Below, one piece after another: positions 41,004 through 49,162 of a DNA stretch of 64,000 bases. The DNA lies in contig JBEBFY010000003.1 in NCBI GenBank assembly GCA_040081715.1, forward strand, positions 62,001 to 126,000, in the 5' to 3' direction. Position 1 is the first letter of the stretch. Every line of letters starts with the position of its first letter. Under the pieces are notes generated by a model. That model was not told the origin of the DNA. It saw only the letters and a program-made list of their open reading frames with translations, and did no database searches. The position numbers and the translations under genes are program-made. The DNA is from CANKJK01 sp040081715. GTDB taxonomy: Bacteria > Acidobacteriota > Vicinamibacteria > Vicinamibacterales > UBA2999.

Positions 41004-41939
41004 GTGGCGACCTATCTCGTCACCGGCGGGGCCGGCTTCATCGGATCACACCTGGCGGAGGCACTCATCACCAGGGGCGACGCGGTTCGCGTTGTCGATG
41101 ATCTGAGCACAGGCCGGCTGGAGAACCTGGCGCACCTCCCGTCGGTGGAGTTCGTGCAGGGGGATCTCGCCGACCCTGGGGTCGCCGTCAGCGTGATGCG
41201 CGGTGTGGACTACGTGCTGCACGAGGCCGCGATTCCGTCGGTCGCGCGGTCCGTGGCCGACCCTGCGCAGTCCAATCGTGCCAATGTCGATGCGACGCTG
41301 AATGTGCTCGTGGCGGCGCGCGATGCCGGCGTCAGCCGGCTGGTGTTTGCCGGTTCGTCGTCGGTCTACGGCGACACGCCTGGCCTGCCCAAGGACGAGG
41401 CGATGCCGACCTCGCCCAGTTCGCCCTACGCGGTGCAGAAGCTGGCCGGCGAGCAGTACTGCCAGTTGTTCCACCGGCTGTACGGGCTGGAAACTGTCAT
41501 CACCCGGTACTACAACGTGTTCGGGCCAAGGCAGGATCCCGGGTCGCCGTATTCAGGCGTCATCTCGCTGTTCACGATGGCCTTGCTCGAAGGGCGGACG
41601 CCGCTGATTCTTGGCGACGGCGAGCAGTCCAGGGACTTCACCTACGTCGGCAATGTCGTCAACGGCGTCCTGCTGGCCCTGGCCGCGCCCGATGTGGCGG
41701 GTGAGGTAATCAACGTGGCCACGGGGCACCGGGTGTCCCTCCTGCGGCTGCTCTCGACGCTCGCCGGGCTGATTGGGGTAGAGGCGACGCCGGAGTTTGG
41801 CGAAGCGCGCCCCGGGGAAGTGCGGGACTCCCAGGCCGACATCGGCAAGGCGCGGCGGCTGCTGGGCTATGAGCCGGCCATCCCGTTCGAGGAAGGTCTC
41901 AGGCAGACCGTGGCCTGGTACCGCGGCGAACGCGCGTAA
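41004..41939 (+). CDS. NAD-dependent sugar epimerase/dehydratase (GalE-like)
   Basis: A 311-residue extended short-chain dehydrogenase. The Rossmann motif is LVTGGAGFIGSHLAEAL, with VDDLSTG as the ribose-binding end of the second strand. Catalytic Ser and the Tyr-Lys pair are in FAGSSSVYGD and PYAVQKLAGEQY. YYNVFGPRQDP is the usual sugar-nucleotide loop. It is probably a UDP-glucose/UDP-GlcNAc 4-epimerase or a related enzyme of surface-polysaccharide synthesis; substrate is unproven. GTG start 10 bases after the amidohydrolase. Confidence 0.92.
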   Translation: MATYLVTGGAGFIGSHLAEALITRGDAVRVVDDLSTGRLENLAHLPSVEFVQGDLADPGVAVSVMRGVDYVLHEAAIPSVARSVADPAQSNRANVDATLNVLVAARDAGVSRLVFAGSSSVYGDTPGLPKDEAMPTSPSSPYAVQKLAGEQYCQLFHRLYGLETVITRYYNVFGPRQDPGSPYSGVISLFTMALLEGRTPLILGDGEQSRDFTYVGNVVNGVLLALAAPDVAGEVINVATGHRVSLLRLLSTLAGLIGVEATPEFGEARPGEVRDSQADIGKARRLLGYEPAIPFEEGLRQTVAWYRGERA

Positions 41940-41964
41940 GCCCTCAACTCCTTGGCGGACTCGC

Positions 41965-41970
41965 TACAAT
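41965..41970 (+). promoter_or_regulatory. -10-like TACAAT before the zinc ribbon gene
   Basis: TACAAT lies six bases before the ATG at 41977, the same arrangement as for the thiolase gene, consistent with a leaderless transcript. No -35 box is recognised. Confidence 0.45.
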
Positions 41971-41976
41971 GTGCGC

Positions 41977-42207
41977 ATGCCACTGTTTGACTACACCTGC
42001 CGGGGCTGCGCCCACACCTTTGAGCACCTGACCCGCGCCGGCAGCGAGCCGGTGTGCCCGCAGTGCGGCGGTGCCGATGTCGAGAAGCAGTTCTCGATGT
42101 CCTCCTCCGTCGGCGCGCCGGTGCCCACGGCGGCCCAGAAAGAAGCTACGCGCATCGAGCGCGCCGGCTGGGTGCCGGTCGGCAAGCCGTTCCGCAATCG
42201 CCGCTAG
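41977..42207 (+). CDS. FmdB-family zinc ribbon protein
   Basis: A 76-residue regulatory-looking protein of the FmdB/CxxC_CxxC_SSSS family. It begins MPLFDYTCRGCAHTFEHL and continues with VCPQCGGADVEKQFSM, so four cysteines in two CXXC pairs form a zinc ribbon. The remaining C-terminus is basic and probably disordered. Members are common beside formamidase or other enzymes, yet most have no known role. Upstream in-frame codons belong to the epimerase region and are rejected. Confidence 0.88.
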   Translation: MPLFDYTCRGCAHTFEHLTRAGSEPVCPQCGGADVEKQFSMSSSVGAPVPTAAQKEATRIERAGWVPVGKPFRNRR

Positions 42208-42319
42208 GCAGAAGAACGTCGGGAAGCGGATGACCAGCTCGCGCCGCCATGTGCAGCAGGAGACTAATGCTGGCTGGATGTGGGCGGCGGCATCAGGATC
42301 TCGCAGGTTGCCGACGATG

Positions 42320-42829
42320 TCAGACCTTAATGCCAGTCAATGCGGCCCGCCATGCCTCGACCTTTCGCTCAAGCGGCATTGACGCGTACGCCGGACTCGT
42401 GGACGGCAGAATGACGCGGCGAATGCGAGCCGACCTCGCTTCGAGTGTCGGCACGAGACGCTGGAAGAGAGCGGCGGCTTTCGCGCCGTTGAAGCAGATG
42501 AGCTGAATGTCGGGATGCGCCGATAGAAACCGGCGGAAGTCGTTCGACCGAATCGAGTCCGTCCGAATGCTGGAGTCGAGGCTGCCGGGGCGCGTTGCGC
42601 TGGCGCAGACATCCCACAGTGCGAGTCGCTGCTCGACCAGGCGCCGCAAGCGCTCTTCGTAGGGAAGACTCGGACCTGCTGCGGCAACGTCAGCCATGAT
42701 GCGCCAGAAGGCGTTGCGGGGCTGGGCGTAGTACTGCCCCTTCGCCAGGGACACCGCACCGGGAAGCGTCCCAAGAATCAGCAAACGTGCGTCCGGACCA
42801 GCAACGGGCTCGAATCCCGACGACTTCAT
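42320..42829 (-). CDS. DNA-deoxyinosine / uracil glycosylase family protein
   Basis: A 169-residue member of the uracil-DNA glycosylase superfamily, family 6 (hypoxanthine/deoxyinosine) type. The signature LILGTLPGAVSLAKGQYYAQPRNAFWRIM matches that group, with the catalytic Asn in PRNAFW, and LPSTSPAYAS as the second active-site loop (often SPANA in relatives). LWDVCASATRPGSLDSSI is also conserved. It would excise deaminated bases. Composition is slightly less GC-rich than neighbours, and it lies beside two gene remnants, which hints at recent acquisition or local decay. Confidence 0.85.
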   Translation of the reverse strand: MKSSGFEPVAGPDARLLILGTLPGAVSLAKGQYYAQPRNAFWRIMADVAAAGPSLPYEERLRRLVEQRLALWDVCASATRPGSLDSSIRTDSIRSNDFRRFLSAHPDIQLICFNGAKAAALFQRLVPTLEARSARIRRVILPSTSPAYASMPLERKVEAWRAALTGIKV

Positions 42830-42845
42830 CTCAGAGCCTGGCCGT

Positions 42846-42996
42846 CTACCAAGGATGCTCGTTCCCCTCCCACGTCCAGAATCGGCCCGATTGCTCAGGC
42901 GTCAGGCCGTCAACGAGCGTGACGAGACCCCTGGCGCTCTCCTCTACAGCGCTCTGTCCGTCCAATGCAGCATGTGAGCCGGGCTGCGCGGCCACA
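42846..42996 (-). pseudogene. 3' remnant of a short-chain dehydrogenase gene
   Basis: On the minus strand a frame without a start encodes VEESARGLVTLVDGLTPEQ then SGRFWTWEGNEHPW and a stop. This is the typical carboxyl end of the SDR subfamily whose proteins finish in a GRFWxYxGxxxPW-like tail. The catalytic Ser-Tyr-Lys region and the Rossmann fold are missing. It abuts the HAD-like remnant upstream and lies 16 bases before the DNA glycosylase start. Called a remnant because only about 50 codons survive. Confidence 0.6.
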
Positions 42997-43002
42997 CGAT
43001 AC

Positions 43003-43167
43003 GCTGTCTTCGTACAATTGGATCCAGCGGACAGTTAGACGCTTGTGTACGCGCCGGACTGCCGCGTCATCCGATGGTGCCCGAAGCAGCCCTCGCAGCC
43101 CTTCGATTCCGGAGAACTCCGCGAGTACGCCGGCCAGGTGGAAGAGTAGTACGTCCGGGGCTGTCAC
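43003..43167 (-). pseudogene. 5' remnant of a HAD-like hydrolase gene
   Basis: From a GTG at 43167 the minus strand reads TAPDVLLFHLAGVLAEFSG, similar to the first HAD motif DVVLFDLGGVLxxF but with the nucleophilic Asp position changed to His. Then follows GLRGLLRAPSDDAAVRRV and RWIQLYED, like the start of the cap domain, after which similarity stops. The open frame continues only into the SDR remnant region in another frame. Interpreted as a degraded gene start. Confidence 0.45.
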
Positions 43168-43194
43168 CTGGAACTGTGCATCCGCCTCACGTGG

Positions 43195-44334
43195 TCAGGG
43201 CGTGACGGCGGCCTTCCGCAGGCCCTTGTAGAGGAACCGCTGCACGCGGCGGCCATCGACGCCCTCCCCGACGTAGAGGTTGCCCTTCTTGTCCGTCACG
43301 ACGTACGCGGACGAATTGAATTGCCCGCCGAAGTGGCCGCCCTGTCCGAAGTGGCCGAGGATCTCCATGTCTGATCGGCGCAGGATCCAGATCCGCATGT
43401 TGCGCGGGTCGGCGTTGTAGAGGAACTGCTGCGCCGGGTCCGTGGAGAACGCGATCGTGTCCACCGTGCCGCGCGGCGTCTTCGGCAGGATGAACCGCTC
43501 CATCAGGAATGTGCCGTCGCGCTTGAACACCTGGATGCGGTTGTTGCTGCGGTCGCCGACGTAGACAAGGCCGTCGCGGCTCACCGACACGCCTGTGACC
43601 GTCTGGAACTGCTTCGACGGCGGCTGATCGGTTCCGGCCGGGTTGAACTTCCAGGGGACTGAGTCGTCCGCCTTCCCGCCGTACGCGCCCCACATGCGCT
43701 TGAAGGCCCCGGTGTCGGGGTCAAAGACGATGACGCGCCGGTTGCGGTACCCGTCGGCGACGAAGAGTTCATTGCTCGCTGCGTCGACCCACGCGGCGGG
43801 CCCGCCCAGCACCTTCGGGTTGGTGCTCGTGCCTTCCTTGTGGCCAGGCTCGCCCAGCCGGAGCAGGAACTTGCCGGTACGGCTGTACTTGAGCAACTGG
43901 CTGTCGCTGGGCGATCCAATCCACACGTTGTCCTTGTGGTCGACGAAGAGGCCGTGCTCGCTGTCGACCCAGGGCATGTCGGGGCCGGGCCCGCCCCAGC
44001 CCTGGATGTAGTTGCCGGCCTGGTCGAACTCAATGACCGGCGGCGCCGGGAAGCAGCAGGGCGCATCGGGGAGGGCGAAGCCGGCCCCGCGCTCCTGTTC
44101 GGTGATGGACGACGGCCGGTTCAGGACCCAGATGTGATCGCGCGTATCGGTGGCCACACCGATGACGTTGCCCAGGATCCGGCCGCCGGAGAGCGGCTTC
44201 GGCCAGGTGGGGTCCCACTCGAAGTGGGGCACCATCTGCTGCGTGCCGGATTGCGCGCCGAGCACCAGGCCGAGCGCGAGGATGAGGCCGGTCATGACGG
44301 CCGCCGGGCGGAAGAGTCGGGTCAAGGCAGACAT
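43195..44334 (-). CDS. secreted NHL-repeat beta-propeller protein
   Basis: A 379-residue protein with an N-terminal signal anchor (about residues 12-28, ending near GAQS). The rest is built of NHL-type blades, for example GVATDTRDHIWVLNR, HGLFVDHKDNVWIGS, ELFVADGYRNRRVIVFD, GLVYVGDRSNNRIQVFK and NLYVGEGVDGRRVQRF. These form a six-bladed propeller, usually a binding scaffold or peptidyl-amidating-lyase-like domain; no catalytic signature is obvious. The ATG is preceded by AGGAGG seven bases upstream. Frequent in acidobacterial genomes; function unknown. Confidence 0.85.
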   Translation of the reverse strand: MSALTRLFRPAAVMTGLILALGLVLGAQSGTQQMVPHFEWDPTWPKPLSGGRILGNVIGVATDTRDHIWVLNRPSSITEQERGAGFALPDAPCCFPAPPVIEFDQAGNYIQGWGGPGPDMPWVDSEHGLFVDHKDNVWIGSPSDSQLLKYSRTGKFLLRLGEPGHKEGTSTNPKVLGGPAAWVDAASNELFVADGYRNRRVIVFDPDTGAFKRMWGAYGGKADDSVPWKFNPAGTDQPPSKQFQTVTGVSVSRDGLVYVGDRSNNRIQVFKRDGTFLMERFILPKTPRGTVDTIAFSTDPAQQFLYNADPRNMRIWILRRSDMEILGHFGQGGHFGGQFNSSAYVVTDKKGNLYVGEGVDGRRVQRFLYKGLRKAAVTP

Positions 44335-44394
44335 CGAAGAACCTCCTGGGTTCGCGCCACCCGGCGCGTGACGGCGATGTAAATCGGCGACCGG

Positions 44395-45453
44395 TCAGCC
44401 CAGCCGGGTCAACGTGACGTCCAGCGTGCGCACCTCACGAGGGGCGCGCTGCCACTGCACTAGAATCGGACTCTGGTAGGTGCCCTCGACGAGCCCCGTG
44501 GTGCCATCCGGGCGCTCAGCCACCAGCAGGCTCACCGACCGGCGCATCCGGAAGAAGCGCGCCGCGGGTACGGCCAGGGTGCGTGCGAGGAACTTCTCGA
44601 CCACCGACCCGCGGAGGCCGAGCGAGTCGAGGCCGGAGTTGAGCACGCGGACGAAATCGTACTTCGCGTAGCCGAGGGCCTTGCCGGGCACCGCCAGAGG
44701 ATTGGCGAACATGTTCCGCGATTTTTCGGCCGCGAAGCGGAGCGGGTTGCGCAGCACCTCGGCCAGGTCGTGCCGCATCAGGAGCGTCTCGAACTCGTTG
44801 ACGGTCAACCCGGAATGCCGTTCGGTGTCGCCCAGCGAGAGCTGCACGCGTCCCCGGCCGATGCCGGCGCGCGCCACCAGGTCGGCGAGCTGTTCGGTGA
44901 TGCCCAGCCGCGGATCCTTCAGGTTGATGGAATCGATCGGGTGCGTGGAGACGGGCACCTGAATCGTCGTGCGGGCCACTTCCACCTCGCGGTTGAAGCC
45001 GATCACCCGTGCCATGCGGCGGCGGGGGCGGCCCTCGCTGACGCCGTCCAGCTCCACAAAGCAGACCGGCTCGTCCGAGCGGTTCGGGTGGGTGATGCAG
45101 GTGCGGAGGCCGCCCGCGATGAACGCCAGGTGTGAATCGGCATTCCTCGGCTCAACGGCCCGCTGCTCGGGCGCCAGGTCCTCGCGGCGGTCGAGCTGGT
45201 CGTGTTCGTAGCCGGCGCCTTCGGGAAAGATCGAGCGGAACGCATCCACGTAGGTCGGCACGCCGGACGGACTCAGCCGCTGCGCCAGGCTGCGATCCAG
45301 GAACCCCGCGGTGGTGTGTGCGGACCAATAGAGGCACTGGTCGTAGACCTTGAGCGCCTCGTGCTCGTCCCGGAACCGGGAGCGGAGCTCGACCACCTCG
45401 AAGCGCGCCTGCGGCGCCAGTTCGAGGGTCAGATCAAGGGGCTTGGCGGACAT
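44395..45453 (-). CDS. YjbQ/UPF0047-like protein, possibly two tandem domains
   Basis: A 352-residue cytoplasmic protein not matching a named enzyme. The first part has hallmarks of YjbQ/UPF0047: LYWSAHTTAGFLDRSL, YEHDQLDRREDL, NADSHLAFIAGG and VCFVELDGVSEG. Around residues 188-240 a second stretch, GITEQLADLVARAGIGRGRV, then SGLTVNEFETLLMRHDL, again resembles the opening half of a YjbQ domain, but the HTTAG loop reads TERHSG. The C-terminal 110 residues are unassigned. UPF0047 proteins have been linked to weak thiamin-phosphate synthase activity. It is a distant, enlarged relative; function unknown. Confidence 0.55.
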   Translation of the reverse strand: MSAKPLDLTLELAPQARFEVVELRSRFRDEHEALKVYDQCLYWSAHTTAGFLDRSLAQRLSPSGVPTYVDAFRSIFPEGAGYEHDQLDRREDLAPEQRAVEPRNADSHLAFIAGGLRTCITHPNRSDEPVCFVELDGVSEGRPRRRMARVIGFNREVEVARTTIQVPVSTHPIDSINLKDPRLGITEQLADLVARAGIGRGRVQLSLGDTERHSGLTVNEFETLLMRHDLAEVLRNPLRFAAEKSRNMFANPLAVPGKALGYAKYDFVRVLNSGLDSLGLRGSVVEKFLARTLAVPAARFFRMRRSVSLLVAERPDGTTGLVEGTYQSPILVQWQRAPREVRTLDVTLTRLG

Positions 45454-45557
45454 GAGGTCGGGCGGCTCGTCGCTCGCTAGAGCTAGCGGTAGGGTAGCAC
45501 AGGGGGCGCTACTGATTGCGGCTGAGGCTGAGATAGGATGGTGCCGGAGGCCACTAC

Positions 45558-46034
45558 ATGCGCGGGAACGACACGGTCATTGCTCACCTGAACGAAGCTC
45601 TGCGGGAGGAGCTCTCCGCCATCAATCAGTACTTTCTCCACGCGGAGATGTGCATCAGCTGGGGCTATACGAAGCTTGGCAAGTTCATCAAGAAGCAGTC
45701 CATCGATGAGATGCGGCACGCGGAAAAGGTCATCGAGCGCCTGCTGTTCCTCGACGCGGTGCCGAAGATGGATTACCTGCCGCTGAATGTCGGCCAGTCC
45801 GTGCGCGAGCAGCTCGACGCCGACCTGAAGCTCGAACTGAACGCCGTGTCCATGTACAACAAGGCCGTCAGGGCCTCGCGAGAGGCCGGCGACGACATCT
45901 CGGCGGATCTGTTCAAGACGCTGCTGGCCGACGAGGAGCGTCACGTGGACTGGCTCGAGTCCCAGATGCACCAGATCAAGGAAATCGGCTACGAAATCTA
46001 CCTGTCCAATCAAGTGGGCGAGGCGGCCGAATAG
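45558..46034 (+). CDS. bfr: bacterioferritin
   Basis: A 158-residue haem-containing ferritin that oxidises and stores iron. The di-iron site residues are spread through LREELSAINQYFLHAEM (Glu18), IDEMRHAEKVIERLLFL (Glu51, His54), LKLELNAVSMYNKAV (Glu94) and DEERHVDWLESQ (Glu127, His130). The methionine in IDEMRHA matches the inter-subunit haem ligand Met52. The start follows CCGGAGG. A ferredoxin gene lies 68 bases downstream, which might supply electrons for iron release. Confidence 0.95.
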   Translation: MRGNDTVIAHLNEALREELSAINQYFLHAEMCISWGYTKLGKFIKKQSIDEMRHAEKVIERLLFLDAVPKMDYLPLNVGQSVREQLDADLKLELNAVSMYNKAVRASREAGDDISADLFKTLLADEERHVDWLESQMHQIKEIGYEIYLSNQVGEAAE

Positions 46035-46089
46035 GCCAGACAGCGCCGATTTGCACAGGGCCGGCTCACACAGCGCCGCCGAATTTCCG

Positions 46090-46095
46090 TATAAT
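46090..46095 (+). promoter_or_regulatory. consensus -10 TATAAT before the ferredoxin gene
   Basis: TATAAT at 46090-46095 lies seven bases before the ferredoxin ATG at 46103, the same geometry as for HtrA. A leaderless transcript is likely. No -35 is recognised at 17 bases. Confidence 0.55.
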
Positions 46096-46102
46096 CCAGC
46101 GC

Positions 46103-46516
46103 ATGTGGACCAAGCAGATGGGTGGCGCGCGCAAGAAGGCGCCCCCGAAGATCGCGGTCATCGACCCGGATAAGTGCTTCGGCGCGTTTGCCTGCTCAAT
46201 CTGCCAGGTGGCGTGCCCGGTTGCCGGGTGCATCGTCGAGGTTCCCGACCAGAACGGCCGGATGGTCTGCGCCGTCCGGGCCGACCTCTGCATTGGGTGT
46301 GGGCTGTGCGTGGCGCTGGGGAACACCACCGCGCCGCAGCAGCGTGAGTTCGGATGCCCGCAGGACTACGACGCCATCGACATGTATCCCATGGCCGATG
46401 TCGTGGCGGCACTGAAGGCGGCCGAGTCCGGCGATCTGCCGTACGAGACGCCGATCACCGGTACGGCCAACGAGTGGGCGACGCGCCTGGACTCGGGGCC
46501 CGATTCGGGCGAGTAA
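46103..46516 (+). CDS. atypical 4Fe-4S dicluster ferredoxin
   Basis: A 137-residue cytoplasmic iron-sulfur protein with ten cysteines. The first group is Cys25, 31, 34 and 38 (CFGAFACSICQVACP), spaced C-X5-C-X2-C-X3-CP instead of the normal C-X2-C-X2-C-X3-CP. The second group is Cys63, 66, 69 (CIGCGLC) with the next CP only at Cys85. Cys43 and Cys56 are extra. The altered spacing suggests modified or differently ligated clusters. It lies downstream of bacterioferritin and upstream of YyaL; partner enzymes are unknown. An acidic tail of about 45 residues follows. Confidence 0.8.
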   Translation: MWTKQMGGARKKAPPKIAVIDPDKCFGAFACSICQVACPVAGCIVEVPDQNGRMVCAVRADLCIGCGLCVALGNTTAPQQREFGCPQDYDAIDMYPMADVVAALKAAESGDLPYETPITGTANEWATRLDSGPDSGE

Positions 46517-46625
46517 CGCACACACCATCCGGGTCCGCTCACGGAGCGGGCCCACCTGTCCTTGCCGCCCGTCGCAGTCGGTCTTGAAGCCGCGCGTCGG
46601 GTAGCGCTGCCACACTGAACGGACG

Positions 46626-48749
46626 ATGAATCGACTCGCGTCTGAGGCCAGCCCCTACCTGCGCCAGCACGAGGACAATCCGGTGGACTGGTTTCCCTGG
46701 GGGGAGGCGGCCTTCGAGCGCGCGCGCCGGGAAGACCGCCCGATCTTCCTGTCCATCGGCTACTCGACGTGCCACTGGTGTCACGTGATGGCGCACGAGA
46801 GCTTCGAGAATGCCGAGGTGGCGGCGGTCCTGAACCGCGACTTTGTCTCCGTGAAGCTGGACCGCGAGGAACGGCCCGACATTGATCGCGTCTACATGGC
46901 TTTCGTGCAGGCGTCCACAGGCTCCGGAGGCTGGCCGATGAGCGTGTGGCTCACGCCGGACCTGCAGCCGTTCTATGGCGGCACCTACTTTCCGCCGACC
47001 TCGCGCTGGGGACGGCCGGGCTTCGTGGACATCCTCGCTGAGATCGCGCGCGCCTGGCGTGAAGAGCGCGGCAAGGTCGTCGAGTCCGCTGCGACGATTC
47101 TCGGGCGGCTTCGTGCGGCCTCCGGCGGCGGGGCGGCATTCAGCGTCCCGGGTGAAGGCGCGCTGTCGGCGGCCGTCCGGCAGTTCGGGGCGGCGTTCGA
47201 TCAGCGGCACGGCGGCTTCGGTGGCGCCCCGAAGTTCCCCCGTCCGTCGGAGTTGCTGTTCCTGTTCCGCGAGCACGCGCGCACGGGCGACACGCTGCCG
47301 CGGGACGCGGCCGTCGCGACGCTCACGGCGATGGCGACCGGCGGGCTGCGCGACCATCTCACTGGCGGCTTCCACCGCTACTCGGTGGACGGGGCCTGGC
47401 GGGTTCCGCACTTCGAGAAGATGCTCTACGACCAGGCGCAGCTCGTGCTGGCCTATCTGGAAGGTGCGCAGGTCACGGGCGACCCGTGGCTGGCCGACAT
47501 CGCCATCGAGACGCTGGGCTACGTCGAACGCGACCTCTGCGACGCCAGCGGTGGGTTTCAGTCCGCGGAGGATGCGGACTCTGTGCCGCCGGAACATGCC
47601 GGCGATCCGGATGCACACGGGCAGGAAGGCGCCTTCTACATCTGGCGCGACGACGAACTCGAGGCCGTCCTGGGCGCCGACGCGGAGCCGTTCCGGCTGC
47701 GGTTCGGGTGCCTGCCGGACGGCAACGCGCCGTCCGATCCGCACGGCGAGTTCACTGGCAGGAATCTGCTGTATCTGGCGCGCCCGGTGAGCGAGGTCGC
47801 CGAGCGCCTCCTGATGACCGAGGCGGAGGTCGAGGCCGCACTGGCCCGCGCGGTGACGACGCTGGCGAAGATCCGGGCCTCCCGTCCGCGCCCGCACCGT
47901 GACGACAAGGTGCTGACCGCGTGGAACGGCCTGATGGTGGCGGCGTTCGCGCGCGCTGGTCGGACGCTGCCTGGTCGCGGCGCCCACTGGAGGGACGTCG
48001 CGGTCCGCGCCGCCGAGTTCCTCGTCGGCACGATGTGGGACGACACGCGTCAGGTCCTGCGACGCCGGTTCCGTGCGGGTGACGTGGCCATCGATGGCTT
48101 CGCCGAGGACTACGCCTGCACGGTGTGGGGACTGCTGGAGTTGTTCCAGACAACCGGCACGCCGCGTTGGCTCGAGTGGGCGCTCCGTCTGCAGGCGCGG
48201 ATGGACGCGCTCTTCAGCGATGGGGCAGGGGGATGGTACGCCACGAGCGGCGCCGACACGAGCGTCCTTGTGCGGATGCGGGAGGACCACGATGGCGCGG
48301 AGCCGTCGGCAACCTCGGTGACTGCCGGCAATCTCCTGACCCTCGCGCACCTGACGGGCGACGACGCCACCGCGCGAGCCGCGGGCCATGCGATTGGCGT
48401 CTTCAGCGCGGCGCTGGCGCAGGCACCACGCGCGGTGCCGATGATGCTGGCGGCCCTCTCGACCTTCCACGCCGGCGTGACGCAGGTGGTCGTGGCGGGT
48501 CCCCGCGGAAGGGCAGACACCGAGGCGCTTCTCGACGTGCTGGCGGGGACGTACCTCCCGGCCGGTGTGCAGATCCCCTGCGATCCGTCGGAGCAGGGCC
48601 TGGTGGAGCTGCTGCCGTGGCTGGCGCCGCTCGCGGCAGGCGATGGCGCGGCGACGGCCTTCGTGTGCCGCGGGTTCACATGCGAGCGGCCCACGAGCGA
48701 CCCGGCGAGCCTTCTTGCTATGCTGACTGGCGATGTCGTTTCCGGTTGA
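46626..48749 (+). CDS. YyaL/DUF255 thioredoxin-domain protein
   Basis: A 707-residue protein. The N-terminal thioredoxin-like domain (residues 1-160) shows SPYLRQHEDNPVDWFPWGEA and IGYSTCHWCHVMAHESFEN, with a CHWC active site, as in the YyaL/DUF255 family. The rest is an alpha/alpha-toroid related to N-acylglucosamine 2-epimerases (FEKMLYDQAQLV, EGAFYIWRDDELEAVLG, VLTAWNGLMVAAFARAG). The substrate is unknown, though redox and glycan links have been proposed. It overlaps the next gene by 17 bases. Confidence 0.93.
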   Translation: MNRLASEASPYLRQHEDNPVDWFPWGEAAFERARREDRPIFLSIGYSTCHWCHVMAHESFENAEVAAVLNRDFVSVKLDREERPDIDRVYMAFVQASTGSGGWPMSVWLTPDLQPFYGGTYFPPTSRWGRPGFVDILAEIARAWREERGKVVESAATILGRLRAASGGGAAFSVPGEGALSAAVRQFGAAFDQRHGGFGGAPKFPRPSELLFLFREHARTGDTLPRDAAVATLTAMATGGLRDHLTGGFHRYSVDGAWRVPHFEKMLYDQAQLVLAYLEGAQVTGDPWLADIAIETLGYVERDLCDASGGFQSAEDADSVPPEHAGDPDAHGQEGAFYIWRDDELEAVLGADAEPFRLRFGCLPDGNAPSDPHGEFTGRNLLYLARPVSEVAERLLMTEAEVEAALARAVTTLAKIRASRPRPHRDDKVLTAWNGLMVAAFARAGRTLPGRGAHWRDVAVRAAEFLVGTMWDDTRQVLRRRFRAGDVAIDGFAEDYACTVWGLLELFQTTGTPRWLEWALRLQARMDALFSDGAGGWYATSGADTSVLVRMREDHDGAEPSATSVTAGNLLTLAHLTGDDATARAAGHAIGVFSAALAQAPRAVPMMLAALSTFHAGVTQVVVAGPRGRADTEALLDVLAGTYLPAGVQIPCDPSEQGLVELLPWLAPLAAGDGAATAFVCRGFTCERPTSDPASLLAMLTGDVVSG

Positions 48750-49092
48750 GATCTGGCTTCGCGGCGACAACCATGCCACCACCGTGACGATTGCGGCTGC
48801 CGTGGGTGCGGCCCGGGCGTGGACTGAGGGTGATGTCACCGAGGTGCTGACGGCGATGTTGCGCGCGATCGACCGTGCGAAGCATCCGGAGGCCGAGGCG
48901 GACCGCCCGGTCTCGCTGCGGGGGTTCAGCTGGATCGTCAACCCGTTCGAAGGGGGCGTAGTGATCGCCATCGAGATGACGCTGGGCGCGGTGGTGGCTG
49001 GTCCCTTCGACGTTCCTGAAGAGGCGCTGACCGGGCTCATCAGCCGTGCGTTGGCTCTGGCGGTGCCTGTGTCGCCGGCCACGGTTCACTGA
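48733..49092 (+). CDS. conserved-looking small protein of unknown function
   Basis: A 119-residue protein starting inside the YyaL 3' end. It has no signal peptide or membrane helix. Amphipathic strands (PVEIWLRGD, RGFSWIVNPFEGGVVIAIEMTLG, VVAGPFDVP) alternate with helices (DVTEVLTAMLRAIDRAKHP, LTGLISRALALAV), compatible with a small alpha/beta domain. I do not recognise the family. Overlap with YyaL and closeness to bioB suggest co-transcription. A TATGCT hexamer lies eight bases before the ATG. Confidence 0.65.
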   Translation: MSFPVEIWLRGDNHATTVTIAAAVGAARAWTEGDVTEVLTAMLRAIDRAKHPEAEADRPVSLRGFSWIVNPFEGGVVIAIEMTLGAVVAGPFDVPEEALTGLISRALALAVPVSPATVH

Positions 49093-49162
49093 AGATTCGG
49101 ACCGAACAGACACGAACCTCGGACGAGGGACGGGAAGGAATGACGTGGCAGGGGGACCGGGA

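Noticed and set aside
42208..42319. Possible RNA or gene between the zinc ribbon and DNA glycosylase genes
   Set aside because: This 112-base convergent spacer has no open frame with a start and no clear stem-loop with a T-run.
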